54,035 nucleotides of DNA from Planctomycetota bacterium (lineage in GTDB: Bacteria > Planctomycetota > E44-bin39): NCBI GenBank assembly GCA_004376375.1, contig SOJX01000083.1, forward strand, positions 1 to 54,035, written 5' to 3'. How positions within the stretch are numbered: position 1 is the first letter of the stretch; every line of letters begins with the position of its first letter. Of this stretch, positions 19,701 through 28,300 are shown one piece after another. The notes below the pieces were generated by a model. That model did not search any database, was not told the DNA's origin, and was given only the letters and a program-made list of their open reading frames with translations. The position numbers and the translations under genes are program-made.

Positions 19701-20095
19701 TCGAGGGTTTCCGGGTCCGAAACGAGGCAGAACGGTCCGCCCGGCTCGATGTCGTAACTGCCATCGAGTTTTCTTCCGTGCGATTCCAGGATTTCCACAT
19801 TGACCGAGGACAGGTCGGCATCGGGCGGCAGGACGAACCTGTATGACCTTACGGGCAGGTTGGGTTCTCCCGGCTCACCGATATTTTTAAACCCGTCCAT
19901 CTCGACGCGGTAATGTCCGTTTTCCTCGTCGTAAATCACGTAATAGGCGGACGTGAGAACCATCTCCATCGAGCCCTGAGCCGCGCTCCCACCGCTGCCG
20001 AGGGCATAGCCGTCAAGGCCGAGGAGGGTGGCCGTCAAAACGAAGGCAAGAACAAGAATTGACGGGTAATTGATTTTTATTTTGCCGCGCATCAT
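16733..20095 (-). CDS. Gingipain-type (C25) cysteine peptidase with Ig-like repeats and C-terminal sorting tail
   Basis: 1120 residues. N-terminal signal anchor (12-32), then a C25 propeptide-like region (EPNLPVRSYRFVLPPDADL). The catalytic domain has His439 in FMRGHGRKD and Cys471 in LVTCCAGEWG, 32 residues apart, as in gingipains. It ends near WSYHLKGDPSVQLLLPEDL. Five Ig-like modules of the GTASAAGDFGFTVRVTD type follow. The tail has RKKGGGCAM, about 12 residues, a hydrophobic span (LPYVIIILALMTAATL) and KRKKR. That Cys-hydrophobic-basic order resembles MYXO-CTERM and related sorting signals. AGGAG precedes the ATG. The main secreted protease of operon B. Confidence is high for the peptidase, moderate for the sorting tail. 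Confidence 0.92.
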   Translation of the reverse strand: MMRGKIKINYPSILVLAFVLTATLLGLDGYALGSGGSAAQGSMEMVLTSAYYVIYDEENGHYRVEMDGFKNIGEPGEPNLPVRSYRFVLPPDADLSSVNVEILESHGRKLDGSYDIEPGGPFCLVSDPETLDWGAGKDIVDGKDMNVYGKDALYPAQVAGLYDTAQMRKWKFALIKFSPFQYNPKEKSLVLHQSVKIRISYETGKPVSEALLKDTVFDNYAEELFDNYVTAKTQYTPAPSMAMASYPEMEYVICTSNAVADSGILGSFISHKQNIGFSIGVWKGSDPRSWLRSNYASMGIRYVLIVADVGTITAGSGIHADIRYVDLNDDGKIRAPELFVGRIETDETATITSILNKVINYETATTDIDYRKKFYFADDLGTSSGSDKTGVPGVLGDTFIQQIADPAGFTSKGAGMVTGGWLAGEWAGNPCGSLFMRGHGRKDSTMSSKFGYGSAAALDDSRPGIPFLVTCCAGEWGQLVWAMLKNGCIACMANNNFTWAHIGYKSKSWEVGAADSFGYLALYRLMVEKAPTGDAFHMGRFVHGSDTAYNSDFSWNYWSYHLKGDPSVQLLLPEDLSGNPVITSYWMNWAKAGRAYKEKLVVRGGKRPYTWAIAGGSLPSGLSLNPDSGEITGTSSTEQSSTFIVKVTDADGKSATKELWIDVADYGEITGSKPAPELKIVTSRLPDATAGKFYAYTLVAQPVWIHQYGSDDCGEHFHWTVESGSLPGGMIIRELGGCIRGTASAPGTYTFTIKAIGGDPGLGPTYKSEREVTRQFTLEVREDSGPSPLEILTTSLPGGTIDQPYGAFLAAQGGMPPYSWSVVSGSLPPGVNLSADGGLTGTASAAGDFGFTVRVTDDAGATDTKNLSISISDGPPPPVAITTESLPKGVVGVAYSMMLEAVGGVPPYDWIVTAGSLPEGILLSHDGICSGSPTAEGIYTFTVQVGGGSGDVDTKEFTIEILPPGSLAITTGSLPAGEVGTAYWANVEAVGGIPPHTWSITGGSLPPGLGLEAAAGTISGTPGSTGTYLFTMRVEDRAGEFAARQFSIEVNLKSAQDPAGPSVPVIQKNRKKGGGCAMTIEPSDPGSAQGVMLPYVIIILALMTAATLKRKKRVVVEILK

Positions 20096-20139
20096 CTTTC
20101 TCCTGGTCAGGGGGAAGACGGTTTTTCCAGAACGCCGGA

Positions 20140-20889
20140 CTAGGGTTCAATCACGATTTCAGTAAGAGGCCCGGCGCCCGAAACGGGATAATCGCCGGTC
20201 GTATGGGTCATCGAAGTCTGGTTCAGAATAACTTTCCAGCAGGAATCGAAACTGTAGGTGTGGTTGCCGTCGTCGCAGTACTGCATCCGGCCGCCGGATG
20301 CGCCCGTGCTCATAACGCAGGGGCAGCCGCCGTTTGTGTATTCTTCCTTGCGGTCCTGGGGATTGCCGCCGGCGAGGTTGTATTCCATGTGGCCGTGCTC
20401 GTGCGCGAATGTGAACGGGTCCACCGTCCCGCCGCACTCGATATGCCGGCCCGTCAATCCGCCGGGTCCGGTCCGGGCCCAGAGCCCTCCGCCGAGCGTG
20501 CCCGATGTAACGCGGCTGAGCGGAGTGGAGATATGGCACTCGTCTATTGTGCCGTTGTTCTTAATGGTGACGTGTTTTATATACTGCTGGCCGTGGGCTA
20601 TTTCATACAGCCCTTCCGAGGCCGCCTGGATGGTGACTCTCATTGCCTCGAGCTCGGCGGTCGAGGCGCTGCCGCCCGTTATGACCCAGACGTAAACGAA
20701 TTCGTTTTCGCCGCCAGTTGTTCCCGTGCCGCCGCCGTTTCCGCTTCCCGTACCGCTGCCGGTTCCTGTGCCGGTACCGGTTCCGGCTCCGCCGATGCGG
20801 TCCGACTTGTGTCCGCCGCCGCAGCCGTAAACCATAACGGTGATTAAGGTGAGCACCACGAAGATAAGGATGACGTTTGACTGTTTCAT
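20140..20889 (-). CDS. CLCA-like zinc metallohydrolase lipoprotein
   Basis: 249 residues from ATG 20889 with AGGAG upstream. Lipobox VMVYGC, then GGGHKSDR and a (GT)n/(GS)n linker. The block LYEIAHGQQYIKHVTI matches the family signature before the active site. The zinc motif is HEHGH, with the acidic residue in RKEEY downstream and Cys pairs in GCPCVM. The C-terminus ends in a short beta-strand, TEIVIEP, like its relatives. Its first 30 residues are almost the same as those of the adjacent CAP gene, although the rest is unrelated. Second gene of operon B. Confidence 0.85.
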   Translation of the reverse strand: MKQSNVILIFVVLTLITVMVYGCGGGHKSDRIGGAGTGTGTGTGSGTGSGNGGGTGTTGGENEFVYVWVITGGSASTAELEAMRVTIQAASEGLYEIAHGQQYIKHVTIKNNGTIDECHISTPLSRVTSGTLGGGLWARTGPGGLTGRHIECGGTVDPFTFAHEHGHMEYNLAGGNPQDRKEEYTNGGCPCVMSTGASGGRMQYCDDGNHTYSFDSCWKVILNQTSMTHTTGDYPVSGAGPLTEIVIEP

Positions 20890-20935
20890 TGTTGACTCCT
20901 CATAGTGAATGGTAAGCGTTGACGGTCGAGCGCTA

Positions 20936-21502
20936 TTACCTTTGGAGAAAGTTCTGCGTCCAGTAAGAACCCGGATTTGCAAGCCCGATGCCGATGTGCG
21001 TGTATTGTGCGCTCAAGATGTTCTTGCGATGGCCGGAAGAATTCATCCACGCGGTCATGACTTTACTCGGCGTGCTATGATATTTCGCCACGTTTTCAGC
21101 ACAATAAAGGAAACTTACGCCGCCCGCCGCGAGTCTGTCCTCGGGACGACCATGCCCGTAATTGCAGATGTGGTAAATAGAGCCGTGGTCACGCATACAC
21201 CGGGAGTGCGCTCTCGCCACTTCCGCGGTCGGCTCGTCCCATATCAAGCCGCTCACTCCCGCGGCTGCCCGTTCCTCGTTGACAAGGTCAAACACTTCAT
21301 TCTCGTACTCAGTCTCATTTACAATGTTGCCACCACCACCGCTGCCGCCGCCGGTTCCCGTTCCAGTCCCGGTCCCAGTGGTAACTCCGCCGCCGCCGCT
21401 TCCGCTAAAGTTGTCCGACTTTTTTTTGCCTCCGCAGCCGTAAACCATGACGGCAACCAGGGTAAGTATCCAGAAAATAAGGATGACTTTTGATTGGCTC
21501 AT
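20936..21502 (-). CDS. CAP/SCP-domain lipoprotein
   Basis: 188 residues from ATG 21502, with AAGGAG upstream. Lipobox VMVYGC, then GGKKKSDN and a (GT)n linker. The CAP domain (about 65-188) has VFDLVNEERAAAGVSGLIWD, ARAHSRCMRDHGS, CAENVAKY, SGHRKNILSAQYTHIGIGLA and the closing WTQNF, all typical. First gene of operon B, behind a sigma-54-type promoter. It gives the clearest leader-sharing case with the next gene: MSQSKVILIFWILTLVAVMV here against MKQSNVILIFVVLTLITVMV there. Confidence 0.9.
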   Translation of the reverse strand: MSQSKVILIFWILTLVAVMVYGCGGKKKSDNFSGSGGGGVTTGTGTGTGTGGGSGGGGNIVNETEYENEVFDLVNEERAAAGVSGLIWDEPTAEVARAHSRCMRDHGSIYHICNYGHGRPEDRLAAGGVSFLYCAENVAKYHSTPSKVMTAWMNSSGHRKNILSAQYTHIGIGLANPGSYWTQNFLQR

Positions 21503-21566
21503 TGGAGACTCCTTGCTTTTCTGCCGACAACGAATGGTTGGTTTGTGTTTCATTGGTTATTAGAAA

Positions 21567-21582
21567 AGCGAAGATTATGCCA
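21567..21582 (-). promoter_or_regulatory. Sigma-54-type promoter of operon B
   Basis: The minus strand reads TGGCATAATCTTCGCT, with GG and GC correctly spaced and two mismatches to TGGCACR-N4-TTGCW. The first start codon is about 65 bases downstream. EBP2 is encoded just upstream on the same strand. Confidence 0.55.
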
Positions 21583-21683
21583 TAGAGGCGGGAAAAGGCT
21601 GCCGGGCGTTAGTCCTTTGAGGTGAAGAGGTTACAGCAGGGCAGCGCGGGAATTATGTGCCAACTTTGTTGCAGGGGTGTGTA

Positions 21684-21714
21684 CTGTTCTGAAACATGTT
21701 ACGCTTCAGGACAG
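21684..21714. promoter_or_regulatory. Dyad CTGTTCTGAA-N11-TTCAGGACAG, candidate EBP binding site
   Basis: The 10-base arms match at 9 of 10 positions. Its centre is about 144 bases upstream of the predicted start of operon B, a normal upstream activator distance, and it overlaps the 3' end of the EBP2 gene. Confidence 0.5.
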
Positions 21715-24134
21715 GTTATGTTATGGCGTTTCAGTTTCCGGTAGAGAGTGGTTCTGGAAATGCCGAGAAGTTTAGCGGTTTTCTGTTTGTTATAGCCGGT
21801 TGCTTTCAGGAGGTCTTCAATCATTTTCCGTTCCATGTCCTGGAGAGAACCGTCCACCGGCACGGGCGCCGCCGGTTTCAATATCTCTTCTTTCAGCGTG
21901 TCCATTCTTATCGTCGGCTCGGACATGGAGACAAGGCGCGCCACCTCGTTTTTCAGCTCGCGCACGTTCCCGGGCCAGTCGTAATTTACGAGCGAATCGA
22001 GGGCTTCTTTTTCTATTTCGATTTTTTCCCCCGATTTTTCCAGGAAGTGGTTTATCAGGACCAGGATATCGTCCCTGCGTTTTCTGAGCGGCGGCAGTTT
22101 TATCGTGACGACGTTAATGCGATAGTACAGGTCTTCCCTGAACCTTCCTTTTTCCATTTCCGTTTTCAGGTCCCTGTTTGTCGCGCTCAGCAGGCGGACA
22201 CTTGCCTCTTTCTCTTTGGTCGAGCCGACCGGGCGTATGCGATTCTCTTCCAGGACGCGCAGCATTTTTACCTGCATGTCGGGCGGCATATTTCCGATCT
22301 CGTCGAGAAAGAGCGTGCCGTCGTGCGCGACGAGCAACAGTCCTTCCTTGTCGGTATCGGCGCCCGTGAAGGCGCCCTTTGCGTACCCGAACAACTCGCT
22401 TTCTATCAGCGAGGGGGGCATGGCGGCACAGTTGAGCGGCACGAACCGCCCCTTGCGCCTGCTGTGGTGGTTGATAAAACGGGCCAGTATTTCCTTGCCG
22501 ACGCCGGTCTCGCCGATTATGAGAACGGGTATCTCGCTTGTCGCGATCTTCCTGGCCGTATCCACGACTTCCTGCATCTGGCTGCTTTCGTAAACCAGCT
22601 CAAAAGGCGCATCCGTTCGGGCGCGAATCCCGGCGGGTGAACGCTTCGGTTTGGAGGTAAAGCTGCTGAAGTCACCGACGGCTTTGAGTGTTTCCTCGGG
22701 CGCGAGTTCCTCGAGAGCTTTTTTGAACCCGACTCTCATATTCAGTTCCATCACCCTTTTGGTCACCGGATGCTTTACGAAGGAGGCGCGGTATTCTTCC
22801 GGCAGCGCGCTCACGGTTTTACGGATAATTCCGAGCAGCTCCCGCACTATTTCCGAAGCTTCGGCGGATTCTCCTTCAAGGAGCAGCAGAATGGCAAGGT
22901 GGTACCTGACCTTCAGGTACTGATACCACCATCTGTCTTTTACCTTGCCGGAAAACTCCCGCAACGGGCCGGTAAGTTTTTTCCCGCTTTTATTCTGCCC
23001 CATAAGCAGCAGCAGTTCCGCTACCGCGCAGTCGCTTTTCAGAAGGACGTCGTCAGTTTCTCCGGCAGTTGCCTTGGCCTCCTTGAGCGCTTTTTTCGCC
23101 TTCTCGAACTGGCCGTTGTGAATATGGACCTCGGCCTCGTATACGAGGGCCCTTGCCGCGCCTATATGGTATGCGGCATTCCGGAAGAGCTCTTTCGCCT
23201 CAAGCGCGAAGTGGAGCGTTGCAACGTAGTCGTCTTCCAGCCGTCTTATACGCGCGAGCATTATATGGCACTGCGCAATACCGAGTCCGTAGTTAAACCT
23301 GTTCGCGACCGCGAGTGCCTGTTCGCAGTAGACCCGCGCATCGTCGAAAGCGCCGATCTTTGTAAGCGCATCGGCGCAGGCGCAGTATATCCGGAAGACT
23401 TCGAGCCCGCCGATTTCCCCCGACTCCCGTATCGCCTGCTCCATGTAATCCAGGCCGCCGGCAAAATCACCCTTGTTGAGAATCAACAGAATGCCGAGTA
23501 GCCACAGGCAGTCAACGGCCCGGGGCTTGTGGCCCGTTCTGGAGAGAAGGGAGTGCGCTTCTTTCGCGTCCGCAATCGCCGCTTCGGTCTCGCCGAGGAA
23601 AGATTCGAGCTGTGCGCAGTTGATAAGCGCATCGGCATGGTAGAGCTTTTCGGAAAGGGCCTCGTATATCGGCACCGCCTGCCTGCAGTTTGCGAGCGCC
23701 TTGGCATATTTCCCATGCAGCCTGTCTATGAGCGCGACGGCCGACAGGTTGTGGGCATGTATAATACCTGAAATATTTTTCTGCTCGCAGATTTTCAGCG
23801 AACGGTTATAGGATTTGCCGGCGGCGACCACGTCGCCCCTGTAGATATGGCAGTCACCGATGTAATGGTGTGCGAAGGCGGCCGTCTCAGAGCTCCTGCC
23901 GCGTGCCGCCGCGGGCGCGACGGCGGAAAGTATTTCAAGCGCTTTCTTCCACTTCCCCTCGGAGACGTAGGACTTGCCGAGCAGCAGTTGAAGCTCAAAC
24001 TTGGTTCCCCTGTCCGCATCAAAGCGCATGAAACGCTTGAGCATGCGCCGCGCTTCAGTGTATTCACCCTGGGCAATCGAGCGCTCAACTTCCCGTATGG
24101 CATTGTGCAGAATTTGGGGAGAGAAACGTTCCAT
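21699..24134 (-). CDS. EBP2: TPR-sigma-54 activator
   Basis: 811 residues from ATG 24134, where the TPR region begins. A TTG at 24206 or ATG at 24182 would only add a non-conserved leader. The N-terminal 430 residues are TPR-like helices (for example AFAHHYIGDCHIYRGDVVAAGKSY, split here by motif). The AAA+ domain carries Walker A GETGVGKE (about 538), GAFTGA (about 585), LFLDEIGNMP and the arginine-finger region. The C-terminus is a Fis-type HTH (KQKTAKLLGISRTTLYRKL). There is no kinase or GAF domain, so the TPR array is presumably the sensor. The operon B promoter lies directly downstream. Confidence 0.9.
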   Translation of the reverse strand: MERFSPQILHNAIREVERSIAQGEYTEARRMLKRFMRFDADRGTKFELQLLLGKSYVSEGKWKKALEILSAVAPAAARGRSSETAAFAHHYIGDCHIYRGDVVAAGKSYNRSLKICEQKNISGIIHAHNLSAVALIDRLHGKYAKALANCRQAVPIYEALSEKLYHADALINCAQLESFLGETEAAIADAKEAHSLLSRTGHKPRAVDCLWLLGILLILNKGDFAGGLDYMEQAIRESGEIGGLEVFRIYCACADALTKIGAFDDARVYCEQALAVANRFNYGLGIAQCHIMLARIRRLEDDYVATLHFALEAKELFRNAAYHIGAARALVYEAEVHIHNGQFEKAKKALKEAKATAGETDDVLLKSDCAVAELLLLMGQNKSGKKLTGPLREFSGKVKDRWWYQYLKVRYHLAILLLLEGESAEASEIVRELLGIIRKTVSALPEEYRASFVKHPVTKRVMELNMRVGFKKALEELAPEETLKAVGDFSSFTSKPKRSPAGIRARTDAPFELVYESSQMQEVVDTARKIATSEIPVLIIGETGVGKEILARFINHHSRRKGRFVPLNCAAMPPSLIESELFGYAKGAFTGADTDKEGLLLVAHDGTLFLDEIGNMPPDMQVKMLRVLEENRIRPVGSTKEKEASVRLLSATNRDLKTEMEKGRFREDLYYRINVVTIKLPPLRKRRDDILVLINHFLEKSGEKIEIEKEALDSLVNYDWPGNVRELKNEVARLVSMSEPTIRMDTLKEEILKPAAPVPVDGSLQDMERKMIEDLLKATGYNKQKTAKLLGISRTTLYRKLKRHNITCPEA

Positions 24135-24318
24135 GGAATTCCCGCATGCGACCTTGATTCTGAAGCCACACACGACATACATACAGCCAAACAGGGAATA
24201 ATTCAAGTCAAATCATTTGCGTACGTTTCAATTACGTGGCGAAGCGGGGACATGTTCCGATTTCTCGAAGAGAAAACGGCACGTGTACCCGGAAGTCCGC
24301 CTGGATAACATGAAAATT

Positions 24319-24342
24319 CAATAAAAAAGTAGTGAGTGTCCC
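24319..24342 (+). repeat. 24-bp inverted repeat, left copy
   Basis: Exact reverse complement of 25078-25101; the inner end is GTGTCCC. It lies just past the stop of the lipoprotein gene. The GTGTCCC/GGGACAC ends recall palindromes found near IS200/RAYT-type transposases, but no transposase is present. Confidence 0.85.
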
Positions 24343-24357
24343 CTGAGAGTGCCCGCC

Positions 24358-24852
24358 TCATTGATTAATTATCTGCTCAAAAATCGTCCTCAGGTAATCG
24401 CGCAGCGCCAGGTATTCCGCCGGCGCCGCTGGCGGGCTTTCACCGTGTATCCAAACCCACTTTTCGCCGGAGTAATCGAAGTTGATGGCGACCGCGTATC
24501 CCGGAAACGTTCCAATGGTGCCGTAATCGATTTCAGGATCGGGGAAATCAAAGGCCGCCGCATTCACAAGGTCTATGATCTGGTCGAGCTGGACAGAGTC
24601 GATGGTGCCCACGGCTTCAATGACAATATTTTGGGTCTCGTCCATAGTCCCCGCCTCCGCCGAGCCGTCATCCATAACTATGAGCGCGTCGGCCCACATG
24701 TTGTCATATATGCAGCCGTAGCCGACCGGAAAGGGCATTGCAGGCCTCGGCGGGAAATAGAAGAAAGTCTCTTTCTTCTTTTTGGGCTTGCATCCTATGG
24801 AAAGAAAGACGGCAACAACCATTGCAATAATGATCAGTCTTCCGTGATTCAT
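24358..24852 (-). CDS. Lipoprotein of unknown function
   Basis: 164 residues from ATG 24852, with GGAGG upstream. Lipobox LSIGC, then KPKKKK and no Gly/Thr linker, unlike the other lipoproteins here; the residue after Cys is Lys. The mature part starts FYFPPRPAMPFPVGYGC and ends with an acidic, aromatic domain (YAVAINFDYSGEKWVWIHGE). No family recognised. The gene sits alone between EBP2 and EBP3 inside a perfect pair of 24-bp inverted repeats. It may be cargo of a small non-autonomous element, or the repeats may act as terminators. Confidence 0.75.
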   Translation of the reverse strand: MNHGRLIIIAMVVAVFLSIGCKPKKKKETFFYFPPRPAMPFPVGYGCIYDNMWADALIVMDDGSAEAGTMDETQNIVIEAVGTIDSVQLDQIIDLVNAAAFDFPDPEIDYGTIGTFPGYAVAINFDYSGEKWVWIHGESPPAAPAEYLALRDYLRTIFEQIINQ

Positions 24853-25077
24853 TTTCCTGTTCCTCCAAAAAGTAAACAGTAAAACTTTATCTGCCGTCCC
24901 TGCACAAAGGGAAAGAACCTTCGATAGTACATGCAACTGTCTGGGGTCGCATCAGGGAGTAATACCTGCTGCAGACATGGAGGGACATTTCGACGCTAAA
25001 ACAAGGCGGTGCTTTGGACCCCCTGATTGTACAGAAATCGGCAAAAAAATCAAGATTTTTCTCGACTACTCAATCAT

Positions 25078-25101
25078 GGGACACTCACTACTTTTTTATT
25101 G
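25078..25101 (-). repeat. 24-bp inverted repeat, right copy
   Basis: Perfect inverted match to 24319-24342. Outside both copies the similarity fades within about ten bases. Confidence 0.85.
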
Positions 25102-25211
25102 ATATTTCCATAAATAATAAACAGGGCCACTATTTTTGACAGGGATTTTATTTGCCGTTAAGGTATGTAAGAAGAGAAATTTGGCAGGGCATCAGCTTTC
25201 CATAAAGCAGC

Positions 25212-25226
25212 ATAACTTATAGTTAT
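25212..25226. promoter_or_regulatory. Palindrome upstream of EBP3
   Basis: ATAACT-TAT-AGTTAT, perfect 6-base arms, about 125 bases before the EBP3 start. Possible operator. Confidence 0.35.
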
Positions 25227-25348
25227 CAGAAACAGCCCTTTCGAAAACATATCTACTGCAAAGTGAAGTACTGCGCAATTCAGGAACTTTTTTGGCTTGA
25301 ATCCGGTTATGATTGGTAGTACTTTGCTCTGGAATCTGTGAGGTGATT

Positions 25349-28300
25349 TTGTCAAAAGTTATCGCAAGTCGTTATGGGATTGAAAAACTCCTCGGCGAGG
25401 GAGCGGCGGGTAAAGTCTATTTAGTGAAGGACAGGCAGGAAAAAGGAAAGCGGATTGCGCTCAAGCTGCTGGAAACACCGGGGGCACGACACCTCGAACT
25501 CATGCGCCATGAGTTCATGATACTCACCAAAATAAGGCATCCCAATATTGCACGAGTTTATGACTTCGGCCTCGATGAGGAGTCGGGCTTCTGGTTTTAT
25601 ACTTCCGAATACATTGCAGGCAGGAATATAATCGAAGCATGCAGCCGTTTGGATTTCGCCGACAAATCACGCCTGTTTGCACAGGTTCTGCGCGCGCTTC
25701 AGCACGTACATTCGGGCGGCATAATCCACTACGACGTAAAACCCGGAAATATAATTATTGATACGGAAGGTAACGCCAGGCTTATCGACTTCGGCCTCGC
25801 GACTACTGAAACGCCGATCTCGGGCTCGATGCGGGGAACGATTGGTTACGCCGCACCCGAGGTCGTCCGCGGTGAGCTCGGCGATCCGCGTTCCGACCTG
25901 TATTCGCTCGGCGTTGTTTTTTACGAAGCTCTTGCAGGAAAACGGCCCTATGAGGACGACTCTGTCCTCGAAGCTCTCAGGAAGCAGGCCTTGACCGAGC
26001 CCGAGCCGCCGCGGAAGTTTAACGAGAGTGTTCCGCCCGAGCTGGAGCACATTGTTCTGCGTCTTCTCGAGCGCGAGCCTCATTCGCGTTATTCGACCGC
26101 CAACGAGGTTAACCGCGCACTTGCACAGGCAATGAATATTTCTCTTGAAGAAGAAACTGCTGAAACCGCAATGGCCTACCTGTTGAGCGGCGGTTTTATC
26201 GGTCGCGATGAAGAGCTGGATAAACTCCAGTCGCTGATCGATTCGCTCAGGAAAGAATTCAAAGACCTTGCAGTCTGGTTCATCACCGGAGAAACCGGAA
26301 TCGGCAAGAGCCGCCTCATGCAGGAAGCCGGGTATTATGCCCAGTTGAGCGGAGTTGCTCTTCTCCGTACGCGAAGCACCGTCTCAAAAGGCAGGCCTTT
26401 CGGCCCGTTCGCCGACGCTGCGCGAAAAATCACCGCGTTTCTACCGGAAGAAACCACGGAGCGATTCTCCTCCGTCATTGAAATTCTTACGGGGAAACGG
26501 GAGTCGCCCGGCCCGGATGAACCCGACAGGATCATGCATGAGTTTGCGCTGTTATTGCTCGAGGCCGCGAAACTGCGGCCGCTGCTTCTGCTGATCGACG
26601 ACGTGGAGGAAGCCGACGACGATACCCTGGCCCTCCTCGAACATCTTGCCCGCCTTTCATGGTTCAGGAACCGGGACGAAGAATGGGTGCCCCTGCTTGT
26701 GCTTTGCTGCTGCAGCACCGAAATGGAATCGTCGAAAAGCTCGATCGGACTTATTGACCGTATGATTGATTTCATGACCGCGGCGCGCATGCCGCTTGCG
26801 CCGCTTTCCGATGACTCGTGTGAAAAACTGATTTCCACAATGCTGGGCGGCGCCGGCCTGCCGGACCAGCTTGCCGCAAGGGTCATCAGTACATGTGGAG
26901 GTAATCCTCTCATTCTTGTACAGACGATGCGGCAGCTTTTCGATTCAAAGCTCCTGTTTTACGAGGCCGGAAAATGGCGCGCAGGCGTCACCTTGCCCGA
27001 AGCAGATCTCCCCACCGCGGGCGAAGAAGTGCTTGAACGCCGATTGGAAAAACTTTCCGATGATGAGCGCGCCGTTGTCGAAGCGGTGGCCTGCACAGGT
27101 CGCCCGGCAGATTTTGAGATTGTGAAAACCGTTTCCGGAATACCGCCCGAGGCCTGCGCCGTTTCTATCGAACGACTTATGACCCGCCGGCTACTGGTTT
27201 CGGACGAAGAGGGCAGATACTTTTTCAGAAGCGGTAAAATGGCCGAGCTGGCCCAGGGCTCGATTCCCGAAACCCGCCGCCGTAACCTCCACGCAGCGAT
27301 ATATAATTATTATGAAAAAACGGGCGCGAATCTTATTGAACGCGCACTTCAGGCCGAAAAGGCCGACATCGAGGCTGATATCCTTTTACCGCTCCTCTGG
27401 GAAGCCGCGGAATATGCCGAGCAGATTTCGGCCTCGTCGAGCGCCGCACACATTTATGAAGTATTGCGCAACCGCCTGCGGCTTCATACCGAAGAATGGT
27501 ACAGAGCGCTCGACAGGTTGATGAGCATTTATCACCACGCGAGTGCAAACGTGGAAAAAATGCGTGAGTGCCTCCATGCCGCTGACCATAATTCGCTCTG
27601 GCGGTTCCCCGAGCTCGCGATCCGGGTGCTTGCCGCAAAGATCGGAGTTTCCATGCGCACGGGCGTTATGAAAGAGGCTGATAGGTTTCTTGAAAAGGCC
27701 GAAAAGCAGCTTGCCTCGAGGTATAAGAACCGGTTCCATCCCGAACTGCTCATCGAAAAGGGGAGAATCGCCGAGTACAACGGCGACCTCGAAAATGCCC
27801 GCGAGTCCTGGGAAAAAGCGCGGCCGACTTTCGCGTCCCGGCGCTCAAATAAAAACATTAATCGCATCGACTACTATATCACCTGTCTCGATTATCGCTG
27901 CGGAAAATTCGGCGATGCCGCAAAGCATGCACGGAAAATGCTGAAGCGGAAGTCTGCGGACAGCTACTTCGCCGAGCTCCACAACATGCTGGGCATTCTT
28001 GCCTGGACCCGGGGGAAACACGATAAAGCGCTTGAACACTATCAGCTTTCACTGAAAAGAAACGAAGAGATTGGGAGGCTGTTCGGCGTCGCCTACGTCG
28101 GGTCGAATATAGGCAACGTCTTTTTCGAGCTCGGCCGGTACGATAAGGCGCTCGACGCATTTACTTCCGCGAAGCACATGCTGCAGATGCTGGGCGACCG
28201 GCTCAACTACGGCCTGAACGTCGGGAGCGTCGGCACCGTTCACCTCGAAACCGGCCGGACAAGGGAAGCCCTCTCCTTCTATGAACAGATGGTTGAAATC

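Larger units (their letters stand above)
24853..25348. other. Intergenic region between lipoprotein gene and EBP3
   Basis: Holds the right 24-bp inverted repeat (25078-25101), a perfect TTGACA at 25136-25141 without a good -10, and the palindrome at 25212-25226. Nothing coding was recognised. Confidence 0.6.

Noticed and set aside
21696..22640. Plus-strand open frame of 314 codons; similar frames at 42082 and 43609
   Set aside because: Antisense shadows of EBP2 and EBP4 created by GC-rich third positions; no domain or ribosome binding site.
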